64,000 bases of DNA, taken from assembly GCF_002127325.2 (NCBI RefSeq), contig NC_035433.2, positions 146,316,938-146,380,937 on the forward strand, read 5' to 3'. Of this stretch, positions 35,464 through 47,656 are shown in pieces (the stretch's first letter is position 1; every line of letters starts with the position of its first letter). The notes beneath the pieces are model-generated. The model made no database searches, had not been told where the DNA came from, and worked only from the letters and a program-made list of their open reading frames with translations. The position numbers and the translations under genes are program-made. This DNA is from Helianthus annuus. Taxonomy: Eukaryota > Streptophyta > Magnoliopsida > Asterales > Asteraceae.

Positions 35464-35700
35464 TCCTTAATTAATTTACGAATCTAATACTTATATAAGA
35501 AAACGAAAAGATGTATTTATAATTCCAATATTGTCAGAATTCTCAACGTTAGGGGTATAGTGAATTAGTGGGTCGCCACAAATGTTACATGCATGCGATA
35601 GTAATTTATTCCTTATACACACTACGTAACATAAAACCTTTCACATTGCATTTCTAGAAATGAATAATATAGCATTTACTTTTTACTTTTTACAGGGAGA
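35464..35700. other. Short intergenic sequence
   Basis: Nothing recognisable. Confidence 0.4.
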
Positions 35701-36362
35701 TTTTTTTTTAAACGGCCAAAGAAAATTTATTGATAATACAACCACACCGGTTAACAACTTGTTAAACGCAGTGGCGGATTCAGAAATTTTTTTACGGGGT
35801 TCCTTTTGGTAAATTCTCAATAATTTTTCTAAATCATATACGGTTTCCGCTAATTTTTTCCTTTTTTTTTCTAAACTGAGAGGGTTCCCGGGAACCCCAA
35901 AACACCCTTGGATCCGCCCCTGGTTAAACGTACGGCATGGGTACAACCACCAAACAAATATAAAACAAGATGCTACACGCCGATAGACACCACATTAAAA
36001 TTGCACCAATCCTCCCACGAAAAGGGTTAACCATTTCGCCCTATTCTTTATCCAAAGATAACCGTAAGCCATTATTTCCTCCTTCATCGTTGTGAAAATT
36101 CGGTTGAATGTGACGAAAAGCTGCCTCGTTGCGAGTCTTCCTCAGGACCCAAATTGCTACTTGAATGATCAACAAAATAATTCTCCACCATTTTGCCGAC
36201 CCGTGATTAATGTTTGGAACATGCAACAGATCCTTCAGTTCTAGTATAATAAATGGTTTAACTTTGCATCATTCAACCACAAAATCCCAAACCTGCTGTG
36301 CTAAAGCACACCCCACAAACAAATGACAAGTTGACTCATCAACCTCATGACACATTTTACAT
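35701..36362 (-). pseudogene. LINE 3' end, zf-RVT region, interrupted by a hAT MITE
   Basis: The poly(A) tail appears as a T-run at 35701-35709. Minus-strand text reads CHEVDESTCHLFVGC, AQQVWDF, then KWWRIILLIIQVAIWVL and KTRNEAAF, the zinc-binding tail of plant LINE reverse transcriptases. A TGA interrupts the frame before CKVKPF, where a tryptophan codon is likely, and the frame is shifted near 36070. It is 5'-truncated. No exact target duplication was confirmed. Confidence 0.75.
35769..35922. mobile_element. hAT-type MITE inside the LINE relic
   Basis: It begins CAGTGGCGGATTC and ends GGATCCGCCCCTG, with exact 8-bp duplications GTTAAACG (35761-35768 and 35923-35930). At 154 bp it is the same family as the MITEs at 2785, 3063, 20800 and 21156. 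Confidence 0.9.
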
Positions 36363-36644
36363 AGGGGTGCTAAACGGGCTGGGTTCGCAGGTTAACGGGT
36401 TTAACCCGACCCGAACATTTGATTATTTTTATGTAATTTACTCTAAACTTCTAAAACCACACTTAAAATATAATAACATTAAAAATTATAAATTACCACA
36501 AAACACATATTCCCATAATTCCTTTTAAATAAGTTGTCTAAAAAAGAAATTTCAATAAAACAATTATAAAAAAAAGGAAATTGGCGCCCAAAGACTTTGA
36601 CGAATTTGTTTCTTGCTTCGAATTAACCAAACCCGCAAATCACA
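36363..36644. other. Intergenic sequence
   Basis: No gene seen. A 'gggctgggttcgcaggttaacgg' opening with inverted 'aacccgacccg' resembles one end of an unidentified MITE. Confidence 0.35.
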
Positions 36645-36647
36645 TTA

Positions 36648-37027
36648 GACCATGTGTAGTGGAAGACAGAAATAAAACACTCACCCTTGGGCGTTTTGCG
36701 TCATGTGGCAGTCTAGTCAGCAATGGGACATTATGAGGCGTTTTTTTTTTCTAAAATGGGTGTAGTGGGGATGTAAGCATTGTGAGGCATTATGTTAAGA
36801 GGGTTGTAATAGAATTAAATAAAAAAAACCATCAAAAAAAGGTATTGGCCAAACAAAAAGAAGAGTAGTTGTGATTGACCAAAGATCATGAACATGGGGC
36901 GTTGAGAAAAGAACGTTGTGTGCACATGTTTTTAAAAAAAAACGCCCATGGGGGGAGGTAATTGGGCATTTAGGGGCGTTTTTTTTTTTTTGGTAAAACA
37001 CACAAAAACCTCCCACTACGGATGGTC
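36648..37027. mobile_element. PIF/Harbinger (Tourist-type) MITE
   Basis: It begins GACCATGTGTAGTGG and ends CCACTACGGATGGTC, flanked by TTA on both sides (36645-36647 and 37028-37030), the Harbinger target duplication. The 380-bp interior is non-coding. Confidence 0.85.
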
Positions 37028-37030
37028 TTA

Positions 37031-38363
37031 TTAAATTCAGAGTTATCCACTCTGAATTACCAATGGAATTTGCTCATATTTAAAAGTCAACGTGGTCTCC
37101 CCCGCGCCATGCGGAGGAGATGGTAAAGTCCCCGCGCGACACGCAGTGAATTCTAGTTTCGCGAAAAAAATGTTTTCTTTAACGTTTTTCAACTGATTAA
37201 CCTACTTTTAATCGTTGTATGTCCAGTTATCACGTTAAATCGTATAAAATTTCCTTTCGTAAGTTATGTAAGTAGGATTTACTTCCATGAATTAAATACG
37301 GGGTTTTAAAGACTGAAAGAGACCTGCAGGTAAAGATAAAGTAAAGTTGAGATTTCCGGATATCACGGAAAGTGACGTAAAGTAGATATCTACAGATACC
37401 ATGGAATGAAAGGTGATTATCCATGAACATCACAAATGTAAGATGAATGTCTATGAACATCACAGATAATACTTGGAGCCTAAGGACTCCAAGGGAAGTA
37501 AAAGTGGAGTGTAAGGACTTCACGGGTAATAATGGGGTTTAAGTATTTCATAATCTAAGGCTAATAATTGGATTACAAGTGTTAATAGTTGTCAGACATG
37601 TGTAAGTATTAAGTACACAGAAGTACATTGTCCATACCTGTCAGTATACACGAAGAGCCACCTACTTACTTATTAAGTACGCAGGTCTCTGGAAAAGTGT
37701 TTTAAGTGTTTGTAAATTGTAGACTTGGAATATGGATGTATGTAAGTATGTACAAACCCATATAGGGATATTTAACGAAAGAGATGATAATACATAAAAA
37801 AAAATGTTTATGTACGGTTATGATAATGGCGTTAAGCTACTATGTAAGTGAATTACGCAAATAAAAAGGGAGGAATCAGAATGATAACATGTAATGATAA
37901 TATTTGAGAATGATAACTTTAAGTGTAGGGACTTCAAGGGTGTAAACATGAAGTGTCCAAATTTCATGGATAATAACATTGATGTCTAAGGACTTCATGA
38001 AAATGATCGTGAGGATAAATACCTCTTAAGTGATTAGCTTGAATCCTTAAGCTTCACAAGTGTCAAGTAAGATTTAATTCCCATAGATTGTAATGTACAA
38101 AACCATTGTTAAGTAATTTGATATGATTGAAAAGTTAATTGGTAACCGTTTTTAAAACGTAAAAATACTTGGAGATGGACTAAAATGTGAACAAAAAGTT
38201 AATTAATGGTAGAGGAATTAAGAGGTGTTACCTTAATTGAAATAATGAATGGACTAGAGGTTGAGTAACCTAATATAAAGGAAGGGGCTCGCGTTAAAAC
38301 TCGTGTTTAATATGGGACATGCAATTTAAATACGTTTAAATAGATATGTTATAGGTGCTTCGG
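37031..38363. other. Sequence left of the Ty3 element; possible older LTR
   Basis: No gene. A weak Helitron-like end (GC-rich 'cccgcgcgacacgc' then CTAG at 37153-37156) lies at the left. 37200-38363 has repeated 'taaggacttcacggg' phrases (37485, 37510, 37920, 37990), reminiscent of LTR U3 sequence. It continues after the Ty3 element at 53062, so the element inserted into it. Confidence 0.4.
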
Positions 38364-40084
38364 TGTAACACCTCGAAAATTTATGTCCAATAATGTATCG
38401 ACACGTGTCATGAGCTTTAAACGTGTAAAAGATTACTTTAGAGGGACTAAAGTTGACAAATAGAGAAAGTATGTGAATAAAAGGTTTCAAAGTGTCAACA
38501 ATGAATAAATATACTTCACAATAGCCCTACATGATGTTTATACCTTTAAACTAATAAATCATGGATCATACGAAGCTAATTGTGAAAGAAAGTGAGGAAT
38601 TACAAACTACAGGGGTTAAATGTGTCAACATGTTTAAAGTATACCTCTGAGTGATCTTTTAGCAAACCCGAAGCTTTGTAATGATTAATTATACTCACGA
38701 GAATAAGTGATAAAAATTTCACAAAGTTTCGTTAAAGTATGAGAAAGTTATGACAATATTCGTATACGAGGGGTTAAAAGCGTCAACGTTGAAATTTAAG
38801 GCTTTTCGAGTGATCACAAAGTTAACCAAGGACTTAAACAAGTTTGTTTATAACTTAGGGTCCTTAGAAATCAAGTTGGAGGGTTAAAAGTGCAAAATAA
38901 TAAGTTAAAACCACTATTTAAGGTCCAGGGGTTAAATCTGCCAAGTTTTGAAACTTGTTTGGCTGGTTACCCACATGCTGACGTAGCGCCACCAGCAACC
39001 CCCTCTGCCGTCGCGCTACGCGACGGCCTTAGCTGGTCAGAATTCATGCACAGGTGCGAGTTCAGCAAGTTAAACCGACTTAGAAACCTTGTATTCGATT
39101 CTAGGGGCTTGTTTGATGGTTTTCCCATGCCTAGGGACACCTGGAAGTGATCAAGGAACATCTATAGGCTATTGTGGCATGATCTTGATGAATCAAACTC
39201 ACTATATAAGAACCCACTTGTTGCACCATTTGATCATTCACTTGCAAACCTTCACAACTCTTCTTCTGGAGATTTTTGGAGCTCAAGCACCCTTCCTAGT
39301 GACCATTAGTCGTGCATAGGACCTTGATTAGGAGCCCAGTAAAAGCTACGTGCACTTGCTGTATTTGATTTATACTTTGCTCAGGTAAATACTCTTAACT
39401 TATTTTCCCTATACGGGCTTGGGATACGGTACTATAAAAGTACCGCTTGGTCGGGTGTGTAGTCATTTAAATCGGATTGTGATTGATGTATTTACATAAC
39501 TCGTTTTAATCTGTATTATTTGGTGTATGGCCTTTGGGGGTTAAATGACCATGTCCCGGATATCCTTGGCATCATTCAAAGAAATGGCCACGACCTAAGC
39601 ACGGGGTGTAGGCGTACACCTGACAGTTGCATTATGTAAAAACTGGTAATCCATTTAAAGGAATCAACCTTGTGGGCATTATACCTGTGGCGTGTCAGTT
39701 AATCTTGTCCGGCCCTACAAACCGGCCCTAATGGACGACAAATAAGTAAAACTGTATACAAGATTATTTTTAAATAATTGTCCCAAGTTATAAAAATATT
39801 TTTGCCTAAGTGCATTCAAATTAATTTTCAAACTCTTTTCAAAATGAGTCAGTTAAGTTGTATTTACCAGTGTAAACTGACGTATTTTCCAAAAAGGCTA
39901 AGTGCAGGTACTAGACGAAATAGGCTAGCTACTCCAGGCATCATTACTCAAGTCTCGCAAGCTTTAGATGCCTTTAAAGTCTGTTGAACAATTTCCTTTT
40001 TCATTTGATCCGCCTCTGGATCATTTTCAACTATCTTGTGATACTTAATTTACAATTTATTCGGTTGAAATGAATCTATCTTTT
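38364..40084 (+). repeat. 5' LTR, first part
   Basis: It matches 51231-52951 of the 3' LTR with few differences. Features: a perfect 9-bp-stem GC hairpin at 39007-39027, a TATA box CTATATAAG near 39202, and a 'gtcctaatggac' region typical of U5. It stops at 40084 where the opposite-strand LTR was inserted. ORFs at 38890-39319 and 39778-39987 recur in the 3' LTR and are not genes. Confidence 0.9.
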
Positions 40085-42514
40085 TGTCACACCTCTAATT
40101 TCCACGTGTCACCGGTGGGCCCGGTGGGGGAGTATCGTGACGCAATTGATATCATCATAGTCAAACAACACAAATTATAATGCACAGCGGAAGCAAAAAG
40201 ATAGATTTATTCCAACCAAATGATTATTGTAATATTTAGGTATCACAATGTAGTTGAAATAGATCCACAGGCGGATCAAAATAAAAAAGGAGAATTGTTC
40301 AACAGACTTATTGCATCCAAGCTTGCGAGACTCTAAACGATGCTAAGGAGAGGCCAGCCTATTACGTGTAGAACCTGCACTTAATCTTTTTGAGGAAAAT
40401 ACGTCAGTTTACACTGGTAAATACAATTTAACTGGCTCATTTTGAAAACGTTTTAAAAAATCATTTGAATGCACATGGCACAAAACTTTTTATAACTTAG
40501 GATAATTAATCAAATTTAAACTTGTAAAAGAATTACATGTTTGTTATGCGTTTAGTCGCCCGGTTCGTGCCAGGTTTAAGATTAATAGACACACCACATA
40601 GTATAAATCCGCGGCGGTTTATAAAACTCATTTTATAGCCTAAGAGGGTAAAACTGGCAATAACCGAAATAAGCTTAAAACTTTAAGTTATGCTCTGCCT
40701 AAAAATAAATAAAAATCCCCAAAAATCCCAAAATATTATTATATATCAGTGGGTATAAAGTTTGATATTAAAATTTGGGTTTAGATATGCTATATGCTAA
40801 TTACGCTAGTTAATTACTAAGAATGCTTTCAATTACGCTAATGAGCATAACTCTTAATCTAGACCTCAAACTGATGTCAAATTTTGGGTACAAACTTATA
40901 AATCAGTAACTAAGATGTCTACTCTTTTATATTTTCAAAAAAAAATCATATTTTAAGGTCATTTGGGCATAATGGTCAACATATGAGCATTTAACGGAAA
41001 CTTGCATAATAATTAGACAACTAGTGAACCAAGTCGTATAAACACAGAGGGTTATACTAACATGTAACTGGTCCAAAATAAGCTCTAAGGCAATCCTAAA
41101 CTTGGCTTAGACGGGTCAGAACTGAAAGTCAAAGCGAAAGTCAAACTATGCGACTTTCGGTTCCAAACCGGGTCTAAACTGAAAATTGTCAAGTTGAGCA
41201 TATTTAGACATGCTCTTACATCAATTACCAAGTTATATTAGTGATCAAACAGGTTGCATATATCCTACATTGCTAATTATGCATTAATATTGAATAAAGC
41301 GTCCTGTTGACTTTTTAAAGGAAGCTTTGACTCGACAATTTGCATAGTTAAAGTGGGAATCTGGAAATACCCTTTTAAGGGTTTGCTACCCACATAATTA
41401 CCTACTTATAGGTATTTTTAATTCGAGATTTGGCTGAGTAATTACTGTTTAATCTCGAAGTCAAACCTTAATTACGACGGTTTGACTCTTAACTAATTAA
41501 TTAAGCTAAACCGGATTAAGGGAGGTTAAGGACACTTACAAGAGTCCTAAGTATGCTTATGGAGCCTAAGAAGAGTTGGTTGCTGTCCAGGAGCTCCAGA
41601 GAAGTGTCTTGAGTGAAAGTGAAAGTGAAAGTGAAAATGAGCAAGTCCAATGTCACAACTTCAAGTCCTTATATAGTGAACTAGGGAGCTCAAGATCAAG
41701 CCAAGATAGTCTATGAGGGTTACAAGATCATCCCAGGTGTCCCTAAGATGCTATATACTGCCTATAATGCCCCTGATTTCGAAAACCATATTACTAAGGC
41801 GGTGCAACAGGCTGAACAGGCAGCTGTCCAAAACTTGCTGTCAGCAACAGGCTTACGGACCGTAAGCCTAAGCTCTTGCAGTCCGTATGCTTCTCTTGCG
41901 GACCGTATGCTTATACGGTTGCGGTCCGTAACCGACCCTTGCTCAAATCGCCCAGATATGCTCCTTGCGGACCGTAAGCTTAAAGCCATACGGTCTATAA
42001 CCGATGGTCAGAATCCAAAAATCATGCAAACTTCCAAAATTTGACCATGCAATTGTGTAGTGACGGATTCTCATGCATGCTTTGTAGTAGGGGACCATGT
42101 GGGCAGGCTTTTGCATGCCTTGCATGAACTTTCTCACTTTGGATCCTTATGGCAAGGTTTGAAATGACGGAATTTCCAAGAATGCATCTTGGATTCTCTT
42201 GAGGGTTGGACATGAATAATATTTCAAGTGTAATTCTTTTAAATCCAGAATTTATTTACCGAAGGTTGTAGTAACAATTCATAGAATCCAATTTTCCATA
42301 TGAAAATGGAAATTTTATTTATTTAGAACAATCCGGATAATATATTCGGTGCTTGTCAAATGATTTAAGGATCTTGGGATTTATCACTTGGGTCGCTCAG
42401 AGGTATTTTAATAACATGTCGCCCTTGGGTCGTTCAAAGGTATTTTAATAACATGACGCCCCTTATTAAATCCTACCATACATCTTTATTTGATCCAGGT
42501 TCCTGACACGTTTG
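40085..42514 (-). mobile_element. Related LTR in opposite orientation, inserted in the 5' LTR
   Basis: It begins TGTCACACCTCTAATT, the inverted end of an LTR related to the host LTR. Its interior reads as the host LTR in reverse (for example 'acgtcagtttacactggtaaatac'). Minus-strand TATA: complement of CCTTATATAG at 41667-41676. A 9-bp-stem hairpin lies at 41850-41868. After the next nested LTR it resumes at 45597 for about 20 bases (GACACGTGTC is shared with the host LTR start); its first roughly 35 bases and a clean target duplication are not visible. Confidence 0.75.
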
Positions 42515-44328
42515 TGTAACGCCCCAAAACTCGGGTCTAAATATTTCATTTAGACATTTTATTAGGTTGGCATAAGTAAGTAGGATTTATTGGTTAAGTG
42601 GGTTGTTTCACTAATAACCAAGTTACCTCACTTGGTTAGATAGTGTTGGTTATAGATTGAGAGTGGAAAACAATGGGGCCAACTATGTTTAATTAACAAA
42701 CATGAGGGACTAATGTGGGTTAAAATGAAAGTTGGGATATTATAAGGAAATATAACAACACACACAAACACACATCTCATGTATGTTCTGGAACGATCAG
42801 GAGCTCCCAAAGGAGCCAAACCCTAGCTCAAGCTTATATGATCAAATTGAAGGGTAAATCGAAGCTCAAATTCATGAATAAACACGGATTAATGATCACC
42901 ATCACAAGAGGATCAAAAGGTATGTCTCAAAACTAAGATTGGTGATCTTGTATGAAATGGGTTATGTCTTAATCCATGAATTGGGATGAAATTGAGCATG
43001 AGAATGTATTAGTATCATGATATAGAGCATAGATTACACATAGTTTAGGTTAATTAGATGATTAGAGATGAAACCCACTTGTAGTAGTTGAGATGATGAT
43101 ATGGATAATCATGCATGTTTAAATGTTGTGTAAAGTGTATGTATGATGTTGTATGTAATGAGTAATAGGTAGTTAATTTGGGCATATTATGAGGATTATA
43201 TGATTCAAAGTGGAACTTGATGATCTTGACATGAACTTGTAATATTATGCATGAATTAGTTGTATATTGTGCATTAACTGGTGTACGCACGCGAAGTGTT
43301 TGATGAAATGCCTAAGTGAAGTTAGGATGTGAGATTGTAGGAAACGGCTTGACATATATGAATGGAATATGATAATGATATGACTAGTAGTTTACTAACT
43401 TGAAGAATGTGCTCTAGATGGAACTCGTATAAGATTCGGGTTGAATATATGCGTGAGTCAAGTTTATGCATTTGGAGCTTGTATGTCGAGTATGTGACTA
43501 GGTAATTATGTAGTGGTTTGTGTCACACAACATTTTGTATGAAATAAATATCACGTCATTAATATAAGTTACCCTATTAAGAAGGATACATGTTCATAAG
43601 TTGAAAGTATGTAAATAGGACATTTGACTTCTTGAAAGTCAATAATGAATGTATAGCGTGATTAGCCTTTCGGACATGATTATAATAGTAGAGAAGTCAT
43701 GTGTATCGTAGTAGATGATCTATGTGTCGTAAATGATGATAATTGAGTTGTATGAATATGGGCCAATGTGACTCTTAGTCTATGCTTTGTGTATGTGGTA
43801 TTTGGTTAATATAAAGTCAAGTAATGTATGAATGGAAGGAAACGAATATTAGTATGAATGAGCAAATATGCTAATCATAATGTGATTGTGATTACATAAA
43901 AGGATAGGAATCACATTAGCATGGACTCAAGAACGGAAGGTTAACGGGTTAATCGGAGGCGAGGAATCAAGCATGAACACTAACGGTTAAGGTAAGTGAC
44001 TTCCGACTCACTTCTAGTATACATAAGAACTTTCTTGTTTACAAATGAAGGGAAGCCATGTATGGTATGAAATGATTGAAAGTATTAAGATAAGTATTGA
44101 TGTAGATAGTCGAAGGTAGTTTGTGGGACCAAACGGGTCGAATAAATAAGAATAAGTGAGGTAACGGTAATAAAATTGGTAATGATTAAGGACCCGGGGT
44201 AAGTATTCTTAGTCTAATACGTAAGGAATTGTTTTACGAATGTTTAGGAACAGGTTTCAAGTGAAACGGATGCAAAACGAATGAGTTATGCGAGTTTTAG
44301 TATTAAATTGGGGAGCTGAACTGGGCAT

Positions 44329-44466
44329 CACCGTAGCTTACGGTGCCCACCGTAAGCTACGGTGGAAGCTGGGTTCCTTTTCTGCCGTAAGGCAGTTTAG
44401 AACTACCGTAAAGCTTTTGGGGCCACCGTAAGCTACGGTAGCCACCGTAGCTTACGGTGGAGGTCA
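44329..44466. repeat. Cluster of short GC-rich inverted repeats in the solo LTR
   Basis: Four copies of a 15-mer occur, alternating as ACCGTAGCTTACGGT, ACCGTAAGCTACGGT, ACCGTAAGCTACGGT, ACCGTAGCTTACGGT (first at 44330, second at 44349, last two at about 44427-44459). Adjacent pairs are exact inverted repeats with 4-base spacers. Confidence 0.85.
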
Positions 44467-44779
44467 GATGTAAATGTAAAGTTTGTGGATTCCTTTGTTT
44501 TTTCCTTCGAATTCGGACCCCGTGGACCCATTCCAAGCCTTGTTAAGTCTTTATAATGTTCCTCAACCTTACTGAAAGGCTTGGTAAGTTACGGGTGAGT
44601 TCGGAACTCATTCTTAAGATTCGAAACATACCCGAAGGGAATTTAAAAAGCGTTTATGATGTGTGAGTAAGATCGGGTTGTGGGAGCGAGTATGCGGGGT
44701 AATGAGCTAAGTATGCGGGTATGCATGTATCGATTTAACCCCTTCCCAATACGCTTAAGCTAATAAGTAATCATGAATA

Positions 44780-45090
44780 CGAGTTGGTATGTATGTATGA
44801 ATGTATTTATGTAATTATGTAAGTACATGTACGTGTGAGTGAAGGTATGCACGTGTATAGTTATGATCTGTTGTATGTAGGTATGATTGTATGTAGTTAT
44901 GTATGTATGTATGTGTGAGGGTATGATTGTATGTAGATAAGTATGCATGTATGTATGTGAGTATGTATGTTTGTAGGTAGTTATGTATGTACGTACGTAT
45001 GCGAGAAGGTATGTTTGTATGTAGTTATGTATGTATGTATGTATGTATGTGAGTAGGAATGTATGTACACAGTTATGTATGTATTGCATA
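44780..45090. repeat. (TATG)n microsatellite
   Basis: Imperfect tetranucleotide runs of ATGT/GTAT are interspersed with GTGAG interruptions. It lies inside the solo LTR. Confidence 0.9.
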
Positions 45091-45616
45091 CGTGGTTTCA
45101 ATACATTTAAGTATTGACGTTATTAACAGTGTGCCTCGAGAATGAATGTAGTGCAGGTACTCTATTGAAGTTTCGTCAAGGATTAGACACCCGGATGGAA
45201 TGAATAAAATCTAGAAGGATAACGTGATGGAAAGTAGATGTGGATAGAACATAACGAGGTTACATGATTAAGAGTCTTGCTCGTATATAATGTATACTAA
45301 TGTGGTGAATATATGTGGTGCGTGCAGGTTGTACGAATCACAGATTATCACCATGAGGTGTAGCGATCAAAGACCGAGTCACAAGATAGATTGTACGGGA
45401 ATGCTTGATTATGTAAAATGATAGTTATAAGTTATGCTTTTATTTTGTAAATGAGTACAAAAGATGCATATATAGTAAGAAGGTATTTTATAATGAACTT
45501 GCAAGTAGGTCAAAACGTTTTTAATGAAAGAAATTTTTATGGTACGAATTTCCGCTGCGTCTTTTCTGTTAAAGCGTGTTTGGGTGTAACAGTTTGTCTC
45601 ATATGACACGTGTCTT

Positions 45617-45733
45617 TAAATTTGCTTCCGCTGTGCATTTAAATTTGTGTTGTTTGACTATGATGATATCAACTACGTCACGATACTCCCCACCGGGCCC
45701 ATCGATAATACGTGGAAATATCGGGGTGTGACA
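45617..45733 (+). repeat. 5' LTR, terminal part after nested insertions
   Basis: From GCTTCCGCTG to GGGGTGTGACA it matches the last 110 bases of the 3' LTR (52953-53061) with a few substitutions, completing the 5' LTR begun at 38364. Confidence 0.85.
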
Positions 45734-45736
45734 GGT

Positions 45737-45750
45737 TGGTATCAGAGCCA
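45737..45750 (+). other. Primer-binding site (tRNA-iMet type)
   Basis: TGGTATCAGAGCCA starts three bases after the LTR end. It is the classic plant complement to the 3' end of initiator tRNA-Met, used to prime minus-strand synthesis. Confidence 0.9.
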
Positions 45751-46710
45751 ACACTGAGTGAATTAAACACTAGCCTTTTGTGTTTAATCTCAGTTACACA
45801 ATTGCACATTCCTCGATTCTCGAGTCTAGACAAAGAACTTAGGATTAATCCTAATTCATTTTATTTTGTCCTTTATTTGTTTCTTTTGTTATTTTTTTCT
45901 GATTAGCCCCTGCATGGGCAAGTCATTTCGGTTAGAAGTCCCGTTTAGGGCAACCATGTACTTGTTTAAATTTTAATAGAACGGTTAGATTTAAAATAAC
46001 ATTCCTATTATAAGATCTACCATTATAATAAAATGGCAAAATCTAAAAAGGACAAGACCTAGCCATGTGTCTCCTTAAGATAGGGCCAAGATGGTAGTTC
46101 CTCAATTAGATTCAGATCCATATTAACATCTCAAATTAGGATTGTTCTGCGTGTAATTACTAAAAGAATCTTAAAGGTAAAACCTAGTCTATATGTCGTT
46201 GCAGACATGGCCAAAATGGTAAAACCTATTCAAAAGATTCCAATCCTTGTTAACATCAAAAAACATGTTAGCATTCTTGACAAAATGTGATTCGATAAAA
46301 TCGCATACGTCATTCTTAAGTTGGATTACTTCAATTTTCCTTAATAAAATAATCATCCCTTTAAAGATGAAGTGCCTACGGGCTATAATTAACGTCCTTT
46401 AAGACTAAAGACAGTGGTAGCCTACAACTCCCTGTCAAGAAAAGGTAATGAACTTTGATTCAAACCTTAATGCCTCGATTCCATAAAATCCGGGCTTATA
46501 AATTAAGCTTGTCAACGTGACTAGGCCTTTTGTGCTATTATTAACTTATAATTTAGGATTATGATAAAGATCCTGAACAATTATATATTTAACAAATTAA
46601 CTAAAATGGCTATTAAAAACCATGGTTAATAAGTTGTCAAAACAATAAAACTGTATAAGCTTCTGTATAAACCTTGTCCTTGTTTGATTTTATGTAGCAA
46701 TTAAAGCTAC

Positions 46711-47656
46711 ATGCCTAGGTCAGAAGAAGTAAACTGTCATCCCCTGGAAAACCATGATGATGGTAGGATTAATATAACCAGAGGAGAGCTCCGTACACCG
46801 ATTGATACAGCTGTATCTAAGGCTGTAGATAGGCAATTCAGAGAGTTTAGTGGGACACACAGTAGAACATCATCTGTACCCCACTCTAAGTCTGTCCCTA
46901 AGACTCATTCAGAAGCTCACAGCAAGCCACCCTCTAAGAAGGATGAACCCAAGAAAGAGGATGTTCAACATTCCTTAAACCAACACAGTGTTCCATCCAA
47001 GAGGATAGTGTTCGATAATGAACCGCGTACCAAGTCTTGTACCTATAAGTACTTTGTTTCCTGCAAACCCCGGGATTTCACTGGGGAGAAAGGGGCAATT
47101 GATTGTATGACTTAGTTAGATGAAATGGACACAGTTGTTGATATCAGCGGTTGTGCTGAAAGGGATATAGTGAAGTATGTATCCCAATCATTCAAGGGAG
47201 AGGCATTAGCATAGTGGAAGTCTCTCATTCAAGCTGTTGGGAAGATCCAACTCTACAATCTATCATGGGATCAGTTCGTTGCTCTCATTAAAGAGAATTA
47301 TTGCCCGCAGCATGAGGTTGAAAGGATCGAGTCAGATTTCTTATCATTGGTGATGAAGAATTTAGATTGTCAAGCTGGTTCCGTATCTGGTAACCCCGGA
47401 ACCCAAAAGGATTGCTCGCTTCATTGGGGGTTTAGCCCCAGAAATCAAAGCCAGTGTGAAGGCTTCAAGACCTGCTACTCTTAGATTAGCAGCTGATCTA
47501 TCTCTGTCTCTTACCTTAGATGCGGTCAGGTTGAGATCGCTAAAGAATTCTGAAGAAGGTAAGAGAAAGCGTGAGGACGATAACTCACGGGGGTCGGAGA
47601 AGAAGCACAAAGGAAACACTGATTCCAAGAAGTTTGGGTCTAGAAAGAGTAGTTAA
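46711..47656 (+). pseudogene. Ty3/gypsy gag, broken
   Basis: Capsid-type Gag starting at the ATG at 46711, after a leader of about 960 bases. It carries a serine/lysine-rich N-terminal stretch, then a retrotransposon gag core (LDEMDTVVDISGCAERD, WDQFVALIKENYCPQHE). TAG stops interrupt it at 47113 and about 47212; at the first a Trp codon is expected. A deletion near 47378 shifts the frame; the correct frame resumes about RIARFIGGLAPEIKASVKAS and ends at a TAA at 47654. Capsid formation from this copy is not possible. Confidence 0.85.

Larger units (their letters stand above)
42515..45591 (+). mobile_element. Solo LTR (3.1 kb), innermost insertion
   Basis: It begins TGTAACGCCCC and ends GGGTGTAACA, with exact GTTTG duplications at 42510-42514 and 45592-45596. 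It lacks an internal region. It contains a palindrome cluster (44329-44466) and a TATG microsatellite. A TATA-like 'tattataagg' is near 42737. ORFs such as 44760-45101 (minus, HTY repeats) come from the microsatellite. Confidence 0.9.

Noticed and set aside
37125..37156. Helitron 3' end at CTAG 37153
   Set aside because: GC-rich sequence and CTAG are present, but I could not form a convincing terminal hairpin.
38890..39319. Small ORFs repeated at 51826-52186
   Set aside because: They are conserved only because they lie in the two LTRs of one element; no domain is visible.
44760..45101. 113-codon minus-strand ORF rich in HTY repeats
   Set aside because: It is a translation of the TATG microsatellite.
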